This document shows positions 47,571 through 59,398 of a DNA stretch of 64,000 nucleotides, piece after piece. Within the stretch, counting starts at the first letter, position 1. Every line of letters begins with the position of its first letter. Source of the DNA: Whalleya microplaca (lineage: Eukaryota; Ascomycota; Sordariomycetes; Xylariales; Xylariaceae); assembly GCA_022497155.1 (NCBI GenBank), contig MU385737.1:372001-436000 (forward strand), in the 5' to 3' direction. The notes beneath the pieces are model-generated. The model searched no databases, was not told the origin of the DNA, and saw only the letters and a list, made by a program, of their open reading frames with translations. The position numbers were made by a program, and so were the translations under genes.

Positions 47571-48081
47571 ATGATATTCCCTATCTCTGCCGTCTTAACC
47601 ATTCTGACACTGGTCTGCGCTGTCAGTGCTGATGGACACAAGTGCGAAACGACAGACGGCAGCCCCAAGGCAAGCGACTGTCAGCATCTTGTCGATAAGG
47701 TACTCAAAGAGGGAAGCGGAGTGTGCTACGACCTCAACCCACACGGAAGCGGGTGCAGAAAACTCAAGGAATATGGGTCATGTGCAGTTGTGGCTTGCAT
47801 CGATGCTTATGGACCGCCACCAAATGTAAGATACTTGGTAGAGGGGTCGGCCGTTAAGAAAGGAGCCAATGATCTACTCAAGTCATGTCCCAACGACCTC
47901 GGAGGTGAAGTAAGAGTCGGTGGTAAGTTTATATGTCCCATAAGAAGAAGAGCCTTCCAGTGCTGATACTATAAACCTAGGATATTATCGATTCAACGAC
48001 ATCAACCCTCACCAAAAAAGCTGTACGGACGGTGATAAGGACCGTGAGAATTATGTCCATATCGAATTTGTCAAGAATTAG
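47571..48081 (+). CDS. Small secreted cysteine-rich protein, 150 aa
   Basis: Exons 47571..47922 and 47981..48081 with a 58-nt intron. Signal peptide of about 20 residues (ending CAVSADG). The mature chain holds eight cysteines in a spread pattern, with SGVCYDLNPHGSGCRKL and GSCAVVACID as the recognisable segments, and ends VHIEFVKN. This is the profile of secreted effector-like fungal proteins. A distant similarity to KP4-like small secreted proteins is possible but I cannot support it. Unspliced, exon 1 would run on to an unrelated tail. Confidence 0.82.
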
Positions 48082-49500
48082 AGGAAAGGACATTCAGACA
48101 CGTTACCTTAAAGAAAACCATTTGCTTTCACAAGCAATGTAACCTAGAGTGACTGAACCAAGTCCTCTGGGGTCTGATGCAGCACTTGGTGGGTACATTC
48201 ACCATATATATTCCACTGTAATGCTTCATATATAATTGTATATATCTCACTCATATATTGTGGGCCGCATTTTCAAGCCTGTGCGGCTGAATACAAATGG
48301 CCGCTGTCTTCATGCATATGAAAGGGCTGTTCCCCTTTCCAGTTTTATCCGAGACTAATAAATGCTTTATATTCCTCAATACTTGGCCCCATATCTATAA
48401 TTATAACAGACCCTTGTTCACTGTAAAGGTATTCAGACACGTAGTAGTAAATAGTGCAAATGGGTGCAGTGACCTATATCTTGAAAATGATACTTTACTG
48501 TTAACGGGGTATATCAATAGTGCTCATTCTTAAGAGCACGGCAATGTCTGAGTGGGTGCAAGCGAGTGTATAAGTAAATAAAGTTTAATGGTGGCTTAAA
48601 CCCCTCCATCATAATCCCATCAAACAGCCCCTATATTCAAGAAACGCAAATATAACTCCCTATTCATTATTCTCTTTCACATTGATAGAGTGAATCAGAT
48701 TTCCCACTCATCACGAACCCAGAAATATTAACGACTATTACAATAGCCCCTTTCATAATCTTCCACTGTTATCATCAGTCCTCCGTTGGGTCTTCATTCT
48801 CTTGGAGATATGAAAGGCATTTCTCAGGATATTGACATCATACTTTATCGTTTCAATATTGTCCTCGCCAAGACAAATTCGTTCATGTTGAGGGTAAATG
48901 TCAGTAGTCGAGCATGTCCAGCGTGATATATATATCAACTGTAGGCTACTATCCTATGACCAATAGAGAAAAAAGCTGAATCCTGATTTTCCTAAAGTCG
49001 AGGACCTCCAGAGACCCTTGCAAATCCTCTTATACTTCACATCGTACGCTCTGAGCAGTAGCACAATGTCACTTTATGATTTGTATGGCGCGATACTATC
49101 TCTCTTGGTAGCAAAGCTTAGAAGTAATCTTTTGAAACAGAAAGGCCAAGCTGAAGAGGAGAAATAAATGGCAGTGGACTACGTAAGGCTACCAGACTAT
49201 AAAGCATGTTTCAGTATCAATTCGAAGAGTGCAGACAGAATTTAGGCACTATCCTATTAGGATGGCAAAAGAGTTTGAATTTTCACTCCTAGCCTGTATA
49301 CTCGTCGGAAATCCTAGCAAGCATTCTATGGTATCACAGTACCCGTCGTATCGTTCCTCCATAGATGGATCATGGCACTGCCTGAGAGCGGACCTAAAAG
49401 CAATAGAAAAAAATTTCTTTGATAAACGCTCGCAATATCAGAGAACGTAACGGCTACACACTAATTAGTACGGTCGAATAAGTCTGTCAGGGATGACAAC
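48082..49500. other. Intergenic, no gene seen
   Basis: AT-rich; short frames only, none with domain features. Confidence 0.55.
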
Positions 49501-51236
49501 TTACAAAGCAAGGTTTTCTCGATCAGTCAGATCCAACTGTCTCGCATCGACCACTTCTTCCTGTCGCTCACCACTCTCATCTATATGCTCGATGACTCCA
49601 AATTCTCTGATCTCTCCGCGTTGAGCCAGCAAATCACGTCTTTTGTTTTCCTTCACTAGGTACCATCGCAGGTACAGGACAATGATCGTGGGGAGTACAC
49701 ATGCAATCCACAGGATGACCCACCAAGTCACAATGTACCTCGGCTTGTATTGTGCCTGGAAAAGCTGAGGTGACAGAATATTACCCAGGCCATATCCCAC
49801 GTGATACAGAGCGATGACAGTGGTCTTTTTCGTGTGCCCAGCAGAGCAGTTGGCTGCCCAGATCATGACCACACTATAGGGAATCCCACCAGTAGATCGG
49901 ATCCAGATAGCGGCCAGCAGGCCCCAACGGTTGCTCCATGGAAGTGTGATGAGCAGTATGCTAGAGATCATGGGCGGGATGTAGGCAGCGGCCGAAATCC
50001 ATGCCCGACTATTGCGTGTCTTGGCTAGTATCACGGCAGCAGCGCCAAGGGAAACCAATGACGTGAGACCAGTGACACAACCTAGTAAGGTAGTTTGCAG
50101 TGTGGTAAAACCAAATGATTTTATGATGAGGGAATACTGGTTGGTCAGGCCGTTGGCCATTTCTTGTGACCATGCATGGAGGAAAAAAAGCCAGGTTTTG
50201 GGGTCCTTGAGAGCCTCTATCAATTGGTGACGTTTGAAGCGTTTTTGCTCGATTCCTGAATGGTTCGATGAGATTCGAAGAATAGCCTGCGCTCGCTCCT
50301 CTAGAGTCAAGAAGTGTGCGGACATAGGATTATCAGGGAAGAATAACCAGATCAATACGCCATATATAACAGTCAAGGTTCCGGTGATGACTAAAAGAAC
50401 ACTGTTAGACATTTTCGAGTTCGACTGCGAAAGGCTTACCCATGAACCATCTCCAAGGCGCAAAGCTGCCTGTCTTAATCCACAGAACTCCATAGGATAA
50501 TAAGCCAGAAGTAATGGGGCTTGAGTTGCCTGCAGCCCACATTATGGGCATCAAAACCGCCTGTTCATCGTAGGTAAAGAACATCGATAGCGTTAGTAAA
50601 AACGCAGGCACAATACATGCCTCTGCAAGTCCAAGGAAGAAGCGAACGACGAAGAAGGATGCGAAGTTATTGCAAGGAATATGTAGTAGCAAGATAATAC
50701 CCCTATTTCCGACTAGAGGTTAGAGCCAGGATAGGCATGGTGGACTGAAAGTCAACTTACCAGACAATTAGGTTTCCAGCTAGCCACTTCGCAACTGGAA
50801 ATCGTTGTAACGCCCAGTTTTGAGGCCACTCGGCCAGCAGGTAGCCAAAGTAGAAGATTGAAGACAACCAGTTATACTGGTTTGAATTCAGATGGCCATC
50901 TTCGAGGAGGCCAAGAATGGACGAGCTTCCAAGCTATGGCAGATAGAATTAGTATCAAATCGACCGTCAACAAGCACTGGGATAAGAACGTAGAGTCCTT
51001 ACCGTTTGTTTGTCAACATACATGAGGTGATAGCCCACGCATAGGAACGACAATATCCAGCGGATACTCTTTTTGCGGATTCTGTCTGCTTCCTCCGCAG
51101 TGGGCGGCTCAACCTTGACCTGCGAAAATAACTTGTAGCTCTCATCAGCAAATTTGTCGGGCAATTTTGGAGCCTGGGCAGGAGTTTCGACAGGAATTTC
51201 CGTCGAGGACGTCTCCTCAACATTCTTGGACGCCAT
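49501..51236 (-). CDS. MFS transporter, anion:cation symporter (Dal5-like) family
   Basis: Four exons (51236..51003, 50933..50761, 50702..50440, 50390..49501), 519 aa. About 12 hydrophobic segments lie between cytoplasmic N- and C-termini. Family segments include YHLMYVDKQTLGSSS, GYLLAEWPQNWALQRFPVAKW, RFFLGLAEACIVPAF and WRWFM. Members import organic acids such as allantoate, nicotinate or other carboxylates. It is divergent from the FAD monooxygenase gene with about 0.5 kb between starts, so co-regulation and use of an aromatic or carboxylate substrate are plausible. Confidence 0.92.
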
Positions 51237-51749
51237 ATCACGAAGTCTGAGCAGCACAGTCCTAAACAATGAGGTAGAACAAAGTCAACATCGTAATGCA
51301 ACAGGAGCCCAAATATAAGGCAAAACCTGTCTGTATAGCTATATCCTCGATCAAATAATACTCGTCAAACCCCATATTAATGGCGAACTCACCCTTGCCA
51401 GCACTTAGCGCCAGGTTTACGTCTGCTCGTGGTAAACGCTACCCCGACATGCACCCTCCAGATCGCATCTAGATCTGCCACAGGAGAATCCCGGCCCGAT
51501 TGGCGTCGTTAGCCTTCGGGCTCTGTCTGAAAGCAGTGACGTTCCTGGGGTGGAGGAAGGTTGTTGATTGATAAGATATTACTTCGCAATTTCTGTGCCC
51601 TCTTACGCCATCTCGGGCCCGTCCGTGTTGATCACGCGATGCCGAACCCGGCCCGGCGCCTACACTATGTATATGATCTTGGCCCCGGCGCCCTACATCG
51701 AATAAATGATACCATTTAAGTGCTACGCAGAAACATAAAATTTCAAACT
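51237..51749. promoter_or_regulatory. Bidirectional promoter region
   Basis: 513 bp between the divergent starts of the MFS transporter and FAD monooxygenase genes. It contains GC-rich words (CCCGGCCCG, GCCCGGC) near 51490-51680 that could bind zinc-cluster regulators; no specific site is proven. Confidence 0.45.
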
Positions 51750-53124
51750 ATGACAGACACCTCAAGTCTTCAGATTGCCATTATTGGCGCTGGCATTGCC
51801 GGCCTTGGTGCAGCTATCGCACTGAAGCACCACCCCGCCATTGACGTACAGGTATACGAAAAAGCTTCCGAGCTCAAAGAAATCGGTGCTTCTATTGCAC
51901 TTGGACCCAATGGAATGAGGACCTTGGAGAGGCTCGGCGTCAACAATGCCCTGGACGATGCGGTTGCCTTCCGTAATAAGTCAAAACATCCCATGATCTA
52001 CCGGTGAGTTCGCTTATTCCCCGACTTCATGGCGCATACATATTAACGCAACGTATAGCCATTGGAAATCCAACGAGACAGTATCGACTGATTCTCATGT
52101 TAACAATGTTGAGCAACGTCACTTGACCTCCCGTTTTTATCGAGCGCATCTTCAGGAGGCGCTTGCCAAGCATGTCGATCCATCCAGAATCCACTTGTCC
52201 AAGGCTTTTGAATCTGTTGCTCTGGATGCAGCTACTCAGAAACTTCTGATCACGTTCACGGATGGAACCACGGCTACAGCTGATATAATTCTTGGTGCGG
52301 ATGGCATCCACTCGTCTGTTAGAACCTTTTTCGTTCCCACTTCGAGCACGGCTTGGACGGGATGGGTAGCTTTCCGATCCGTCTTTCCCATTTCCCACGT
52401 TGCTCACATTAAGGATTTGCCGGATGAGGCAAACCACTTCTGGGGACCGGACCGGACATTCTTCGTATCAAAACTCGGGAGGGACCTCTTCACCGTCGTA
52501 GGATCATACCAAGCTGATCCTAATGCCCCCAATGCCCCCTATAAGGACTCCACGTGGAACTCGGATGGCGATGTGAATGTTCTCAGGGAATTCTACAAAG
52601 ACTGGTCACCGCTAGTGCGCCAGATTGTTGACGCTATCCCTTACACCAAGGTTTACCCAAACGCAGCAGCCGAGGCACTGGAAACATGGGTTCTGGGCGG
52701 TGGAAGGGTCACTCTTGCAGGCGACGCGGCACATGCTCACGGAGGTGCATTTGCGGCGGGCGGAAGCCTTGCGCTAGATGATGCGTGGGCATTCGCGTCG
52801 TCAATCTTGCACGTGTTCCCCGAGAATGCGACTAGAAAGCCCACCGATGCGGAATTACTTAAGGCTCTCCGTATCTACGAGAGGACCCGAAAGTCGCACA
52901 CCGATCGTGTTATGCGTGCCGCTCACGAGAACAACGTGAAGAAGCTGGCCCGGTATTCGCAGGCTGCAGAGCCGGAAACGGACGAGCAGCTGATAGCTCG
53001 AATAAAGAACCGCTCTGACCCGAGTTGGATACATGAGCATGATGTACAGGCGACATTTGCACAAGCCTTGAAGGCTGAGGAGGCTGCTGAGAAAGTCGCG
53101 TCGAGTGAACAGGCAAGATTGTAA
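51750..53124 (+). CDS. FAD-dependent monooxygenase (salicylate-hydroxylase-like)
   Basis: Exons 51750..52003 and 52059..53124, 439 aa. The Rossmann FAD motif GAGIAGLGAA is at residues ~13-22. The DG motif is in GADGIHSSVR and the FAD-ribityl GD motif in LAGDAAHAHGG. This is the group A aromatic hydroxylase layout, using NAD(P)H to activate oxygen; salicylate or a related aromatic acid is a typical substrate. Tailoring in secondary metabolism is also common for the family. Divergent from the MFS gene and 1.2 kb from the P450/cyclase group. Confidence 0.93.
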
Positions 53125-54277
53125 GATGGGACACTTTACCAATGTCTTACGAGGAGTATTGAAGCTACTTAGGAATCGCCCCATCGTACTTATTGTGAAG
53201 ATATGCCCTATAGAGCTGAGATACGGGCTCACTTATGGCCTCCGCCCTATGCATGTATATATATAAGAGGGCTCTGCCACGTTCCTATAGCTTCATCTTG
53301 CACTAATAAAGTCATATACTCCTCATTACTTTGTCCCATATTGGTACTTGTACGATATGGTACTATTTTTATATATACATTGCATAGAAATAGTCAATAG
53401 GAGCTCGTCTTCAGCTTCAATTGCATCATTGAGGCGAACGAATTAATATAAGACAACGTACTCTGTAATGAGGTCGATCAGTAATCCGTACAACTTAAAG
53501 ATCTCTCTATATTATCTGAAAGTTTTTCATGCGTTATATGGAGTTTTATGCTCAAATATTGACACAGAAGCCAACCTGAACGCATCATATGCTGACGCTG
53601 TGATCATGATACCACTTGACCTGAGGTATACTGGTTCATCAAGCCGTGTGGAGTTGAACAAGGTCATCATGTCACATTTGTGGAACATCAATTTCTGCAT
53701 CACTGAGACGCCGGCACATAAAGGACCAATCCGAGCTAAACAAGCGGCATTTTTACTTGATTTTGAAGTATTCACAACTCAATTTGACTATCTAACCCCT
53801 GAACTAACCCCTGAATACATTCCTAGGGCTCTCGCTGTTGTTTCTTCAACAAGATACCGTAATGCATATACATTGTGATGATAACAGGGGTTGAGGCGGT
53901 CAATTGGTTAGCTAGGTCGGTTCAATGGAAGAAGCTTTCGTCAATATATAACTTGTCACACCAAAACAGTTATGAGAGACTCACTGCCATCAGCGTAGCC
54001 AGTCCTCAGTAGGCAGCGATATCTGAGAATCAGCAGAATAGTGATATCCTGGAAGGCACATCTTTCGTAGCTGAAGAATATTAGGTTTTCATCGACATCG
54101 GACAGTATTCACGCAGGACTAATTGCCTATAAACACTTTAGAAGTTGATGAATATATCATTTCATGGCTATCAATTCGTTATAGATGCTCCTGTTTGACA
54201 TTCTGCGATAAGTGATTGAATTGTTGTAACAGTGATCGGTCTTTTAGAGCTAGGAAGAGTTACCATTCCGGTGTTCT
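53125..54277. other. Intergenic with one unrecognised frame
   Basis: Separates the monooxygenase from the leftward P450; only the 136-codon frame below is open. Confidence 0.5.
53468..53878 (+). CDS. Hypothetical open frame, 136 aa
   Basis: ATG-started, balanced composition, no introns needed. No family, signal peptide or membrane segment is recognised. Codon use is AT-rich, unlike the neighbouring genes, so it may be a relic or chance. Confidence 0.2.
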   Translation: MRSISNPYNLKISLYYLKVFHALYGVLCSNIDTEANLNASYADAVIMIPLDLRYTGSSSRVELNKVIMSHLWNINFCITETPAHKGPIRAKQAAFLLDFEVFTTQFDYLTPELTPEYIPRALAVVSSTRYRNAYTL

Positions 54278-56549
54278 TTAACCTTCACTGTAAGCATTCT
54301 TCAACTCTCTGCGCCGTAATTTAACTTTCAAGTCAACCGGTGCGTGCATAAAGCCAAAGCCGAAATGCCCCTCGCCCTGGCCTGGCACAAGCTTCATCTC
54401 ATAAGTAAAATTAATGTGAATAAGCATTATCTTCATCAGTCGACTGGCAAAGAACCTTCCCACGCTGCGTCCATAGAATATGACCAGTTAGTTTCGCCTC
54501 TTGTAGTTAGGAAACACAGGGGATAGTAAGCTCACCATGCATGTCGGCCATGTCCAAACCCGTAGAAATCATTCTCCACATATGTCACAGGGTCCTCCCT
54601 ACGTAGCCAACGGTCAGGATTGAATATCTTTGGATCACTGCCCCAGAATCTCGCGTCATGACTATCAAGTTCTATGTTAGTAGCCGCAACTTCAAATTCA
54701 AATCAGTGCCATCCATTGAGACGTCGTGTCTCGTCGGATCAGGCCTGAGAACTTTACAAAATGAGACATAGAGAGTGGAATTATCTTGGATAAGGGCCAG
54801 GTAAGTATAGGGGAAACGTACTGGACTTGGTCAGTTGGGATACCAACATCAAACCCCTTAGGGATGTATGTTCCATCAGAGAATGTATAGCCTCCTTCTT
54901 GGACACAGGTTCGCCGGATAGTCGAGTAGATCAAAGGTTCAGTGCGTAGTGTCTCGGCGATAAAACAGTCGTGCAATCTGAGCGCGGAAAGTTCCCCAGC
55001 CGTCCAGGCCTCCGGATTTTCTGGCTGCGTCAACGTCACCCGCGCTTCTTGACGGAGTTTGTCGGCCAGTTCCGGATGAGCCATTAGTTTCTGGCAAAGC
55101 CGGAAAGATACGGTGCCGGTGCTGTGGACAGCCGCAAAATGCTGTGCGAGCATTCTGCTTGACATGTTTGAGAGCTCGTAGAAGCGCTTATCCGGCATCC
55201 GTTTGGCTTTTGCTGTCAGAGATGTTGCAAAGTCATCCTATTCGCCGTTAGCATATCATCGAACGATTAGGACATTAAGGGATGAGCTAACTAACATGGA
55301 TGTCTACTTTCTCGCCCTTTTCCACCTGTAGTTTCTTTTCGGTTAAGAGCTTGTTGTAATAAAGTCTATCTAGCTTTCGCTTCCTGAGCCATATTGGTAA
55401 ACATGACATCAACCTTACTAGGCTGGAGTTTTGTGAATTAGTCGCGGTAAATCTCAAGATCAGTACCTAGGATGAGAGGGTATATACATACGGCTTAATA
55501 GCGTCGGGTGTCATGTTCACAATCCAGACGGAAGCAAGTACACCATTCAGAACGCCGAGGAGGCATGAAATGTAGTTGTCATCGCTGGCGAGGTCCTTGC
55601 CCACATATAGTCTACTGACGTTCTTGGTCACAATCTTCATCATCACCTCTTTGATATACATTTCATCCCATCGGTCACACAGAGGCTCAGATTCAGAGTC
55701 TTTTCTTATGGATCGTTTACTGAGAACCTCGTCGCATATTTTAGCCGCCTCTGATGCTGTGGTAGAGACATCGGCATCGATTGACCGATTCAACACCCCT
55801 CGGAACGCCGCCCAGTACATCTTAGCGGGCTTGAACGTCCACTATGGGATTTAGAATTAGTGATTATCACTGACACAGGTCCCACTGATAGCTCTAACCG
55901 CGTAGCCTGCGTACTGAGCTGATGACACTACTGAAGTACTGGAGAGCCATCTGGGAGCTGAAAGAGGGACCAGTTGCGTATAAAAAGTTACGAGATATAC
56001 TTACTGTGGGATCCGGCAGAGTGTGCCATTTTTGGAGGAATTTATCGTGGACCATCAGAGCGTTAAGCTCAGATTCACGAACATTTCGCAATTCGGGATT
56101 GAGGCGAGATGGTATCAGAATCGTAGGTCCAAAATGAAATGTTGGGATGACAAACGGGTTCTCTGGGTTCTGAATGCCCGCGCCCCCAAGGACTAAAGTT
56201 AGTCACTGAATACAAAGTATAGAAAATAGCAAATGAATGGGAGACTGCTATTCGGGGTTATGTGTGCCGGTGCTTTCTTAGTTCGGGGACTCACTGGACG
56301 AGGAGTGTTTAAAATCGGATGAAGACTTACCTCTTGGTAGCGTTCCGTCAACATGGAACGCATATCCCATAATCCACGAAAGAAGTCCCGCCAATAGGTG
56401 ACCATATTGTATTGAGGTCGGCCAAACTGCCGGCAGACCTTGTTGATCCTGCGCATCACCAAGTATTCCCCAATAACCTTAGTTATTACTAAGGTTGTAA
56501 GCCCTGCGAGAAAGAGTATGAGCCATAGGGATATCCCTGACTGTGCCAT
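54278..56549 (-). CDS. Cytochrome P450 monooxygenase 1 of the cyclase cluster
   Basis: Seven exons (56549..56331, 56169..56005, 55841..55492, 55422..55296, 55237..54822, 54661..54536, 54464..54278) keep frame throughout: 529 aa. There is an N-terminal membrane anchor (about 5-30). The I-helix region is FAAVHSTGT, where the usual acidic-Thr pair is replaced by His-Ser-Thr, common in several fungal P450 clans. ExxR is in AETLRTE and the heme site is FGHGRHACVG with the Cys ligand. The end is YEMKLVPGQG...FGFMHAP. It lies in the same direction as the cyclase, about 0.8 kb away, and probably oxidises its product. Three introns are each 160-163 nt, much longer than usual here. A start 7 codons upstream (56570) is possible. 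Confidence 0.9.
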
Positions 56550-57370
56550 ATTGAACTTGAGGTAGGCCATGTCAAATGGCGATATTTTGTTGTACTGATC
56601 CTATTTCCACGAAGTGATCGTATGGGGTAGCAAAACAGCAAAGTTGTTGCACGAAGAACTAGCTGAAAGGTTTTTCTTCGAGCAACCTGTATATATATAC
56701 AAAGCCTAATCGATAATACGAAACCCTTCCGTGTGAGTTCTCGAGTTTGGGAGAGAAGGAGGGGTGGTTAGACCAGAATATGATTCGGATATATCATACG
56801 CGGCTCACTATAACATGGATTCTGTGACCACTGTTTAATCAACTTGGATGCTCCAAGGTCCTTCATCCTCGATGGTAATCTTCTCGATCCTTCGCCTTGG
56901 ACCTATCTACCCTGCCTTGTCAAGTGTCTTTAGCCCTAAATTATGTAGATCAGTTATCCACCGAGACTAACGGAATTAACCGGTTCATCTGAAGCGATAC
57001 ATCGAGTAGTTGATGGTCTCGACAGGGTTGGTGATCATTGGTGAAAAGCTACCAGCAAGGCCATGCAGTCTAGCCAAGCCAAACAGTTCCTAGATGGCTT
57101 TGGTACGAGTAACTATTTCTATATATAGTACACTACTTAGGTAGGAACTACGCGTTTTAGGTAGATGACCAGCAACCTACAGCAACACTCGCGTTCACGT
57201 CAACGCATATAAGCGACATTCAGTGCATCATGATTGGCCTACGGGGTACATGTAAGTTCTTTTATCACGTCGTGTGTGGGTCTAAGGCTATCGAATAGAA
57301 TATTGACGTGTTGCTTTAGAATCGCATCTTGCCCGTCTCCCCAAATATCCCCACACGTACTGTCCCATTC
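56550..57370. other. Promoter of P450-1 / 3' flank of the cyclase gene
   Basis: 821 bp, no gene seen. Confidence 0.5.
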
Positions 57371-59398
57371 TCAGGTACTTCCCTGCACTGCCCTGACATA
57401 TCTTCCTAGAGCCATCATTGGGAAATAGTGCCTGTAAAGTGCATATCCGAGGTAGAAGTGCCCTGGAAAACCTGTGCCTGTATACAAGCCTTCGTACCAT
57501 GTAGCTGCGTTTTGTCCATGTTGAACTGATTGAGCAGTAACTAACCAGTTTACTCCACGCGCTATTGTATTAGTATCCGGTGCTACATACGGTAGGAGGC
57601 CCATCAACGCCCAGGCCGTCTGAGATGGAGTGGACTCCCCTACTCCGGCTCGCTCCGGGCACGTGTAGGAATCTAGCCTTTCTCCCCAGCCACCATCTGC
57701 ATTTTGAACCGAGCCAAGCCATTGGACCGCATCTTTGATCATAGTACGTACACGTGATGTTGTCACAAAGTACGACAACCCACATAGCACGTTGGAAGTG
57801 CCATATACGTAGTTGGTCCCCCATCGACCGTACCAGGCGCCAGTAGACTCCTGCGTACTCTGGAGGTAACCAATGGCGCGGGTGCAGGCAATTTTGATAC
57901 GTTGAAAGATTTCTTCGTGCTCCCTGGATTTGGACTGTGAATATAGTTGCAACATCAAACCAAATGCCTCGATAACACGGCCCGCGATGTCAGCCGAAGA
58001 CGGATCACAGAGACTGTCCATGTCGGAGAATGGGATGGAATTGAGGAACAATGCGTCATTGCCTACGTCGAAGGCTGCCCAGCCACCATCACCATTTTGC
58101 ATTCCCAAGATCCATATAGCTGCTCTCAGCACGTGGCCCGAATATAGTGACGATGGGTCTTGCTTCAGAAACGCTAGGATTCCCGCTGCCGTATCATCTA
58201 CGTCTGGATACCATGTGTTGGCATATTCAAAGCTGAAGCCACCAGAAACGAGTTGCGGACGATACACACGCCAGTCGCCGTGCTTGACTAAGATTTGTTT
58301 CGCTCTGGTCCACGCCAGAGCCCGGGTTAAGAGACCGTCATCAGCGTCTATGTCATTAGAGTCGGAGAGGCCGCGCACCATCAGGAACGTGTCCCAGACG
58401 GGTGAAACGCACGGCTGCATCCATTTTCCATGCTCGTCGTCCTGGTAACAAAACCTATCTAGGGCTTCGAGGCCGCGGCGTACAGGCTCGTCGTCGAGGC
58501 TGTGACCGTGGAGTAGGAGGGCGTATATAGATAAGTGCATAGGCGGGAAAATGCCAGCCCAGTCTCCTGACGCTTCTTGACGCTCAAGGATCCAGGAGAT
58601 ACAGAGCCGGACTGCCCAATTCCTGAGCGGAAGAAAGCCAATAGAACAAACAAGACACAGCAACCAGTCTACCATCAAGAACAGTAGTGCAATTTTGTCC
58701 GAAAACCAGAGGTTGAGGAATCCCTTGGAATATGGCACTGACTTGTTGCCTGGATTGCACCAGAGTTCGTCTAGGTAATCATTGTCCGCTTGGCAACCGT
58801 TGGGCAAAGCGTAAACGGGCTCTCGCGTTCTGATGAGCAAAAATGGCACAATGGTGATGCGAGCCCAGGAAGAGAACTTGTAGATATTGATGGGGAGCCA
58901 TGCCGGAAGGAGTATTAGCTCTGGTGGCATCTGAGGGACTGCGCTCCACGGTATAATGCCGAACATAGCGAGGTGAAAACGCGTGAAGATACGCATCCCT
59001 TCCACACCGCCATTCTCCAGCACGAACTCCCGTGCTCTTCGCATAGCAGCATGATCAGTACTGAGTCCTAGTATTTTTAGAGCTAAGTAGGCCTCGATGG
59101 TAGCTGATAGGTTGCCGCCATGCGGATACTGAGGCGCAATGGCCCAAGAGCCATCATCTTGTTGCGATGAGAGGAAGTGATACTGATAGGCGGCCCGATC
59201 TTTGTCATCGATAACCCGGCCAATGGATTGCAGTAAGAAGATCCATTCAGCCGTTATAGTTGCGTCAGACGACATGGACCCGAGCCAGTGGCCGTCCTCT
59301 TGTACAGTATCCGTGGCATATTGCGTGGCAAGCTGTAACGCACGTCGTGCTGCTTTTTCTTGCAACACTCCCTGTTGGGCGTTGGCTTTTTGTGCCAT
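57371..59398 (-). CDS. Squalene-hopene-cyclase-type triterpene cyclase
   Basis: Intronless, 675 aa from the ATG at 59398; the frame is open a further 40 codons upstream without an ATG. The class II cyclase acid motif is Asp399-Val-Asp401-Asp402 in YPDVDDTAAG, matching the D-x-D-D of squalene-hopene cyclases. (Oxidosqualene cyclases have DCTA instead.) QW-type repeats appear as QQDDGSWAI, QEASGDWAG, QNGDGGWAA and QNADGGWGE. The C-terminus has GTGFPGHFYLGYALYRHYFP, as in the family. The product is probably a hopane-like triterpene from squalene. SHC genes are mainly bacterial and appear sporadically in ascomycetes; absence of introns fits acquisition from bacteria, an inference. Confidence 0.95.
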   Translation of the reverse strand: MAQKANAQQGVLQEKAARRALQLATQYATDTVQEDGHWLGSMSSDATITAEWIFLLQSIGRVIDDKDRAAYQYHFLSSQQDDGSWAIAPQYPHGGNLSATIEAYLALKILGLSTDHAAMRRAREFVLENGGVEGMRIFTRFHLAMFGIIPWSAVPQMPPELILLPAWLPINIYKFSSWARITIVPFLLIRTREPVYALPNGCQADNDYLDELWCNPGNKSVPYSKGFLNLWFSDKIALLFLMVDWLLCLVCSIGFLPLRNWAVRLCISWILERQEASGDWAGIFPPMHLSIYALLLHGHSLDDEPVRRGLEALDRFCYQDDEHGKWMQPCVSPVWDTFLMVRGLSDSNDIDADDGLLTRALAWTRAKQILVKHGDWRVYRPQLVSGGFSFEYANTWYPDVDDTAAGILAFLKQDPSSLYSGHVLRAAIWILGMQNGDGGWAAFDVGNDALFLNSIPFSDMDSLCDPSSADIAGRVIEAFGLMLQLYSQSKSREHEEIFQRIKIACTRAIGYLQSTQESTGAWYGRWGTNYVYGTSNVLCGLSYFVTTSRVRTMIKDAVQWLGSVQNADGGWGERLDSYTCPERAGVGESTPSQTAWALMGLLPYVAPDTNTIARGVNWLVTAQSVQHGQNAATWYEGLYTGTGFPGHFYLGYALYRHYFPMMALGRYVRAVQGST

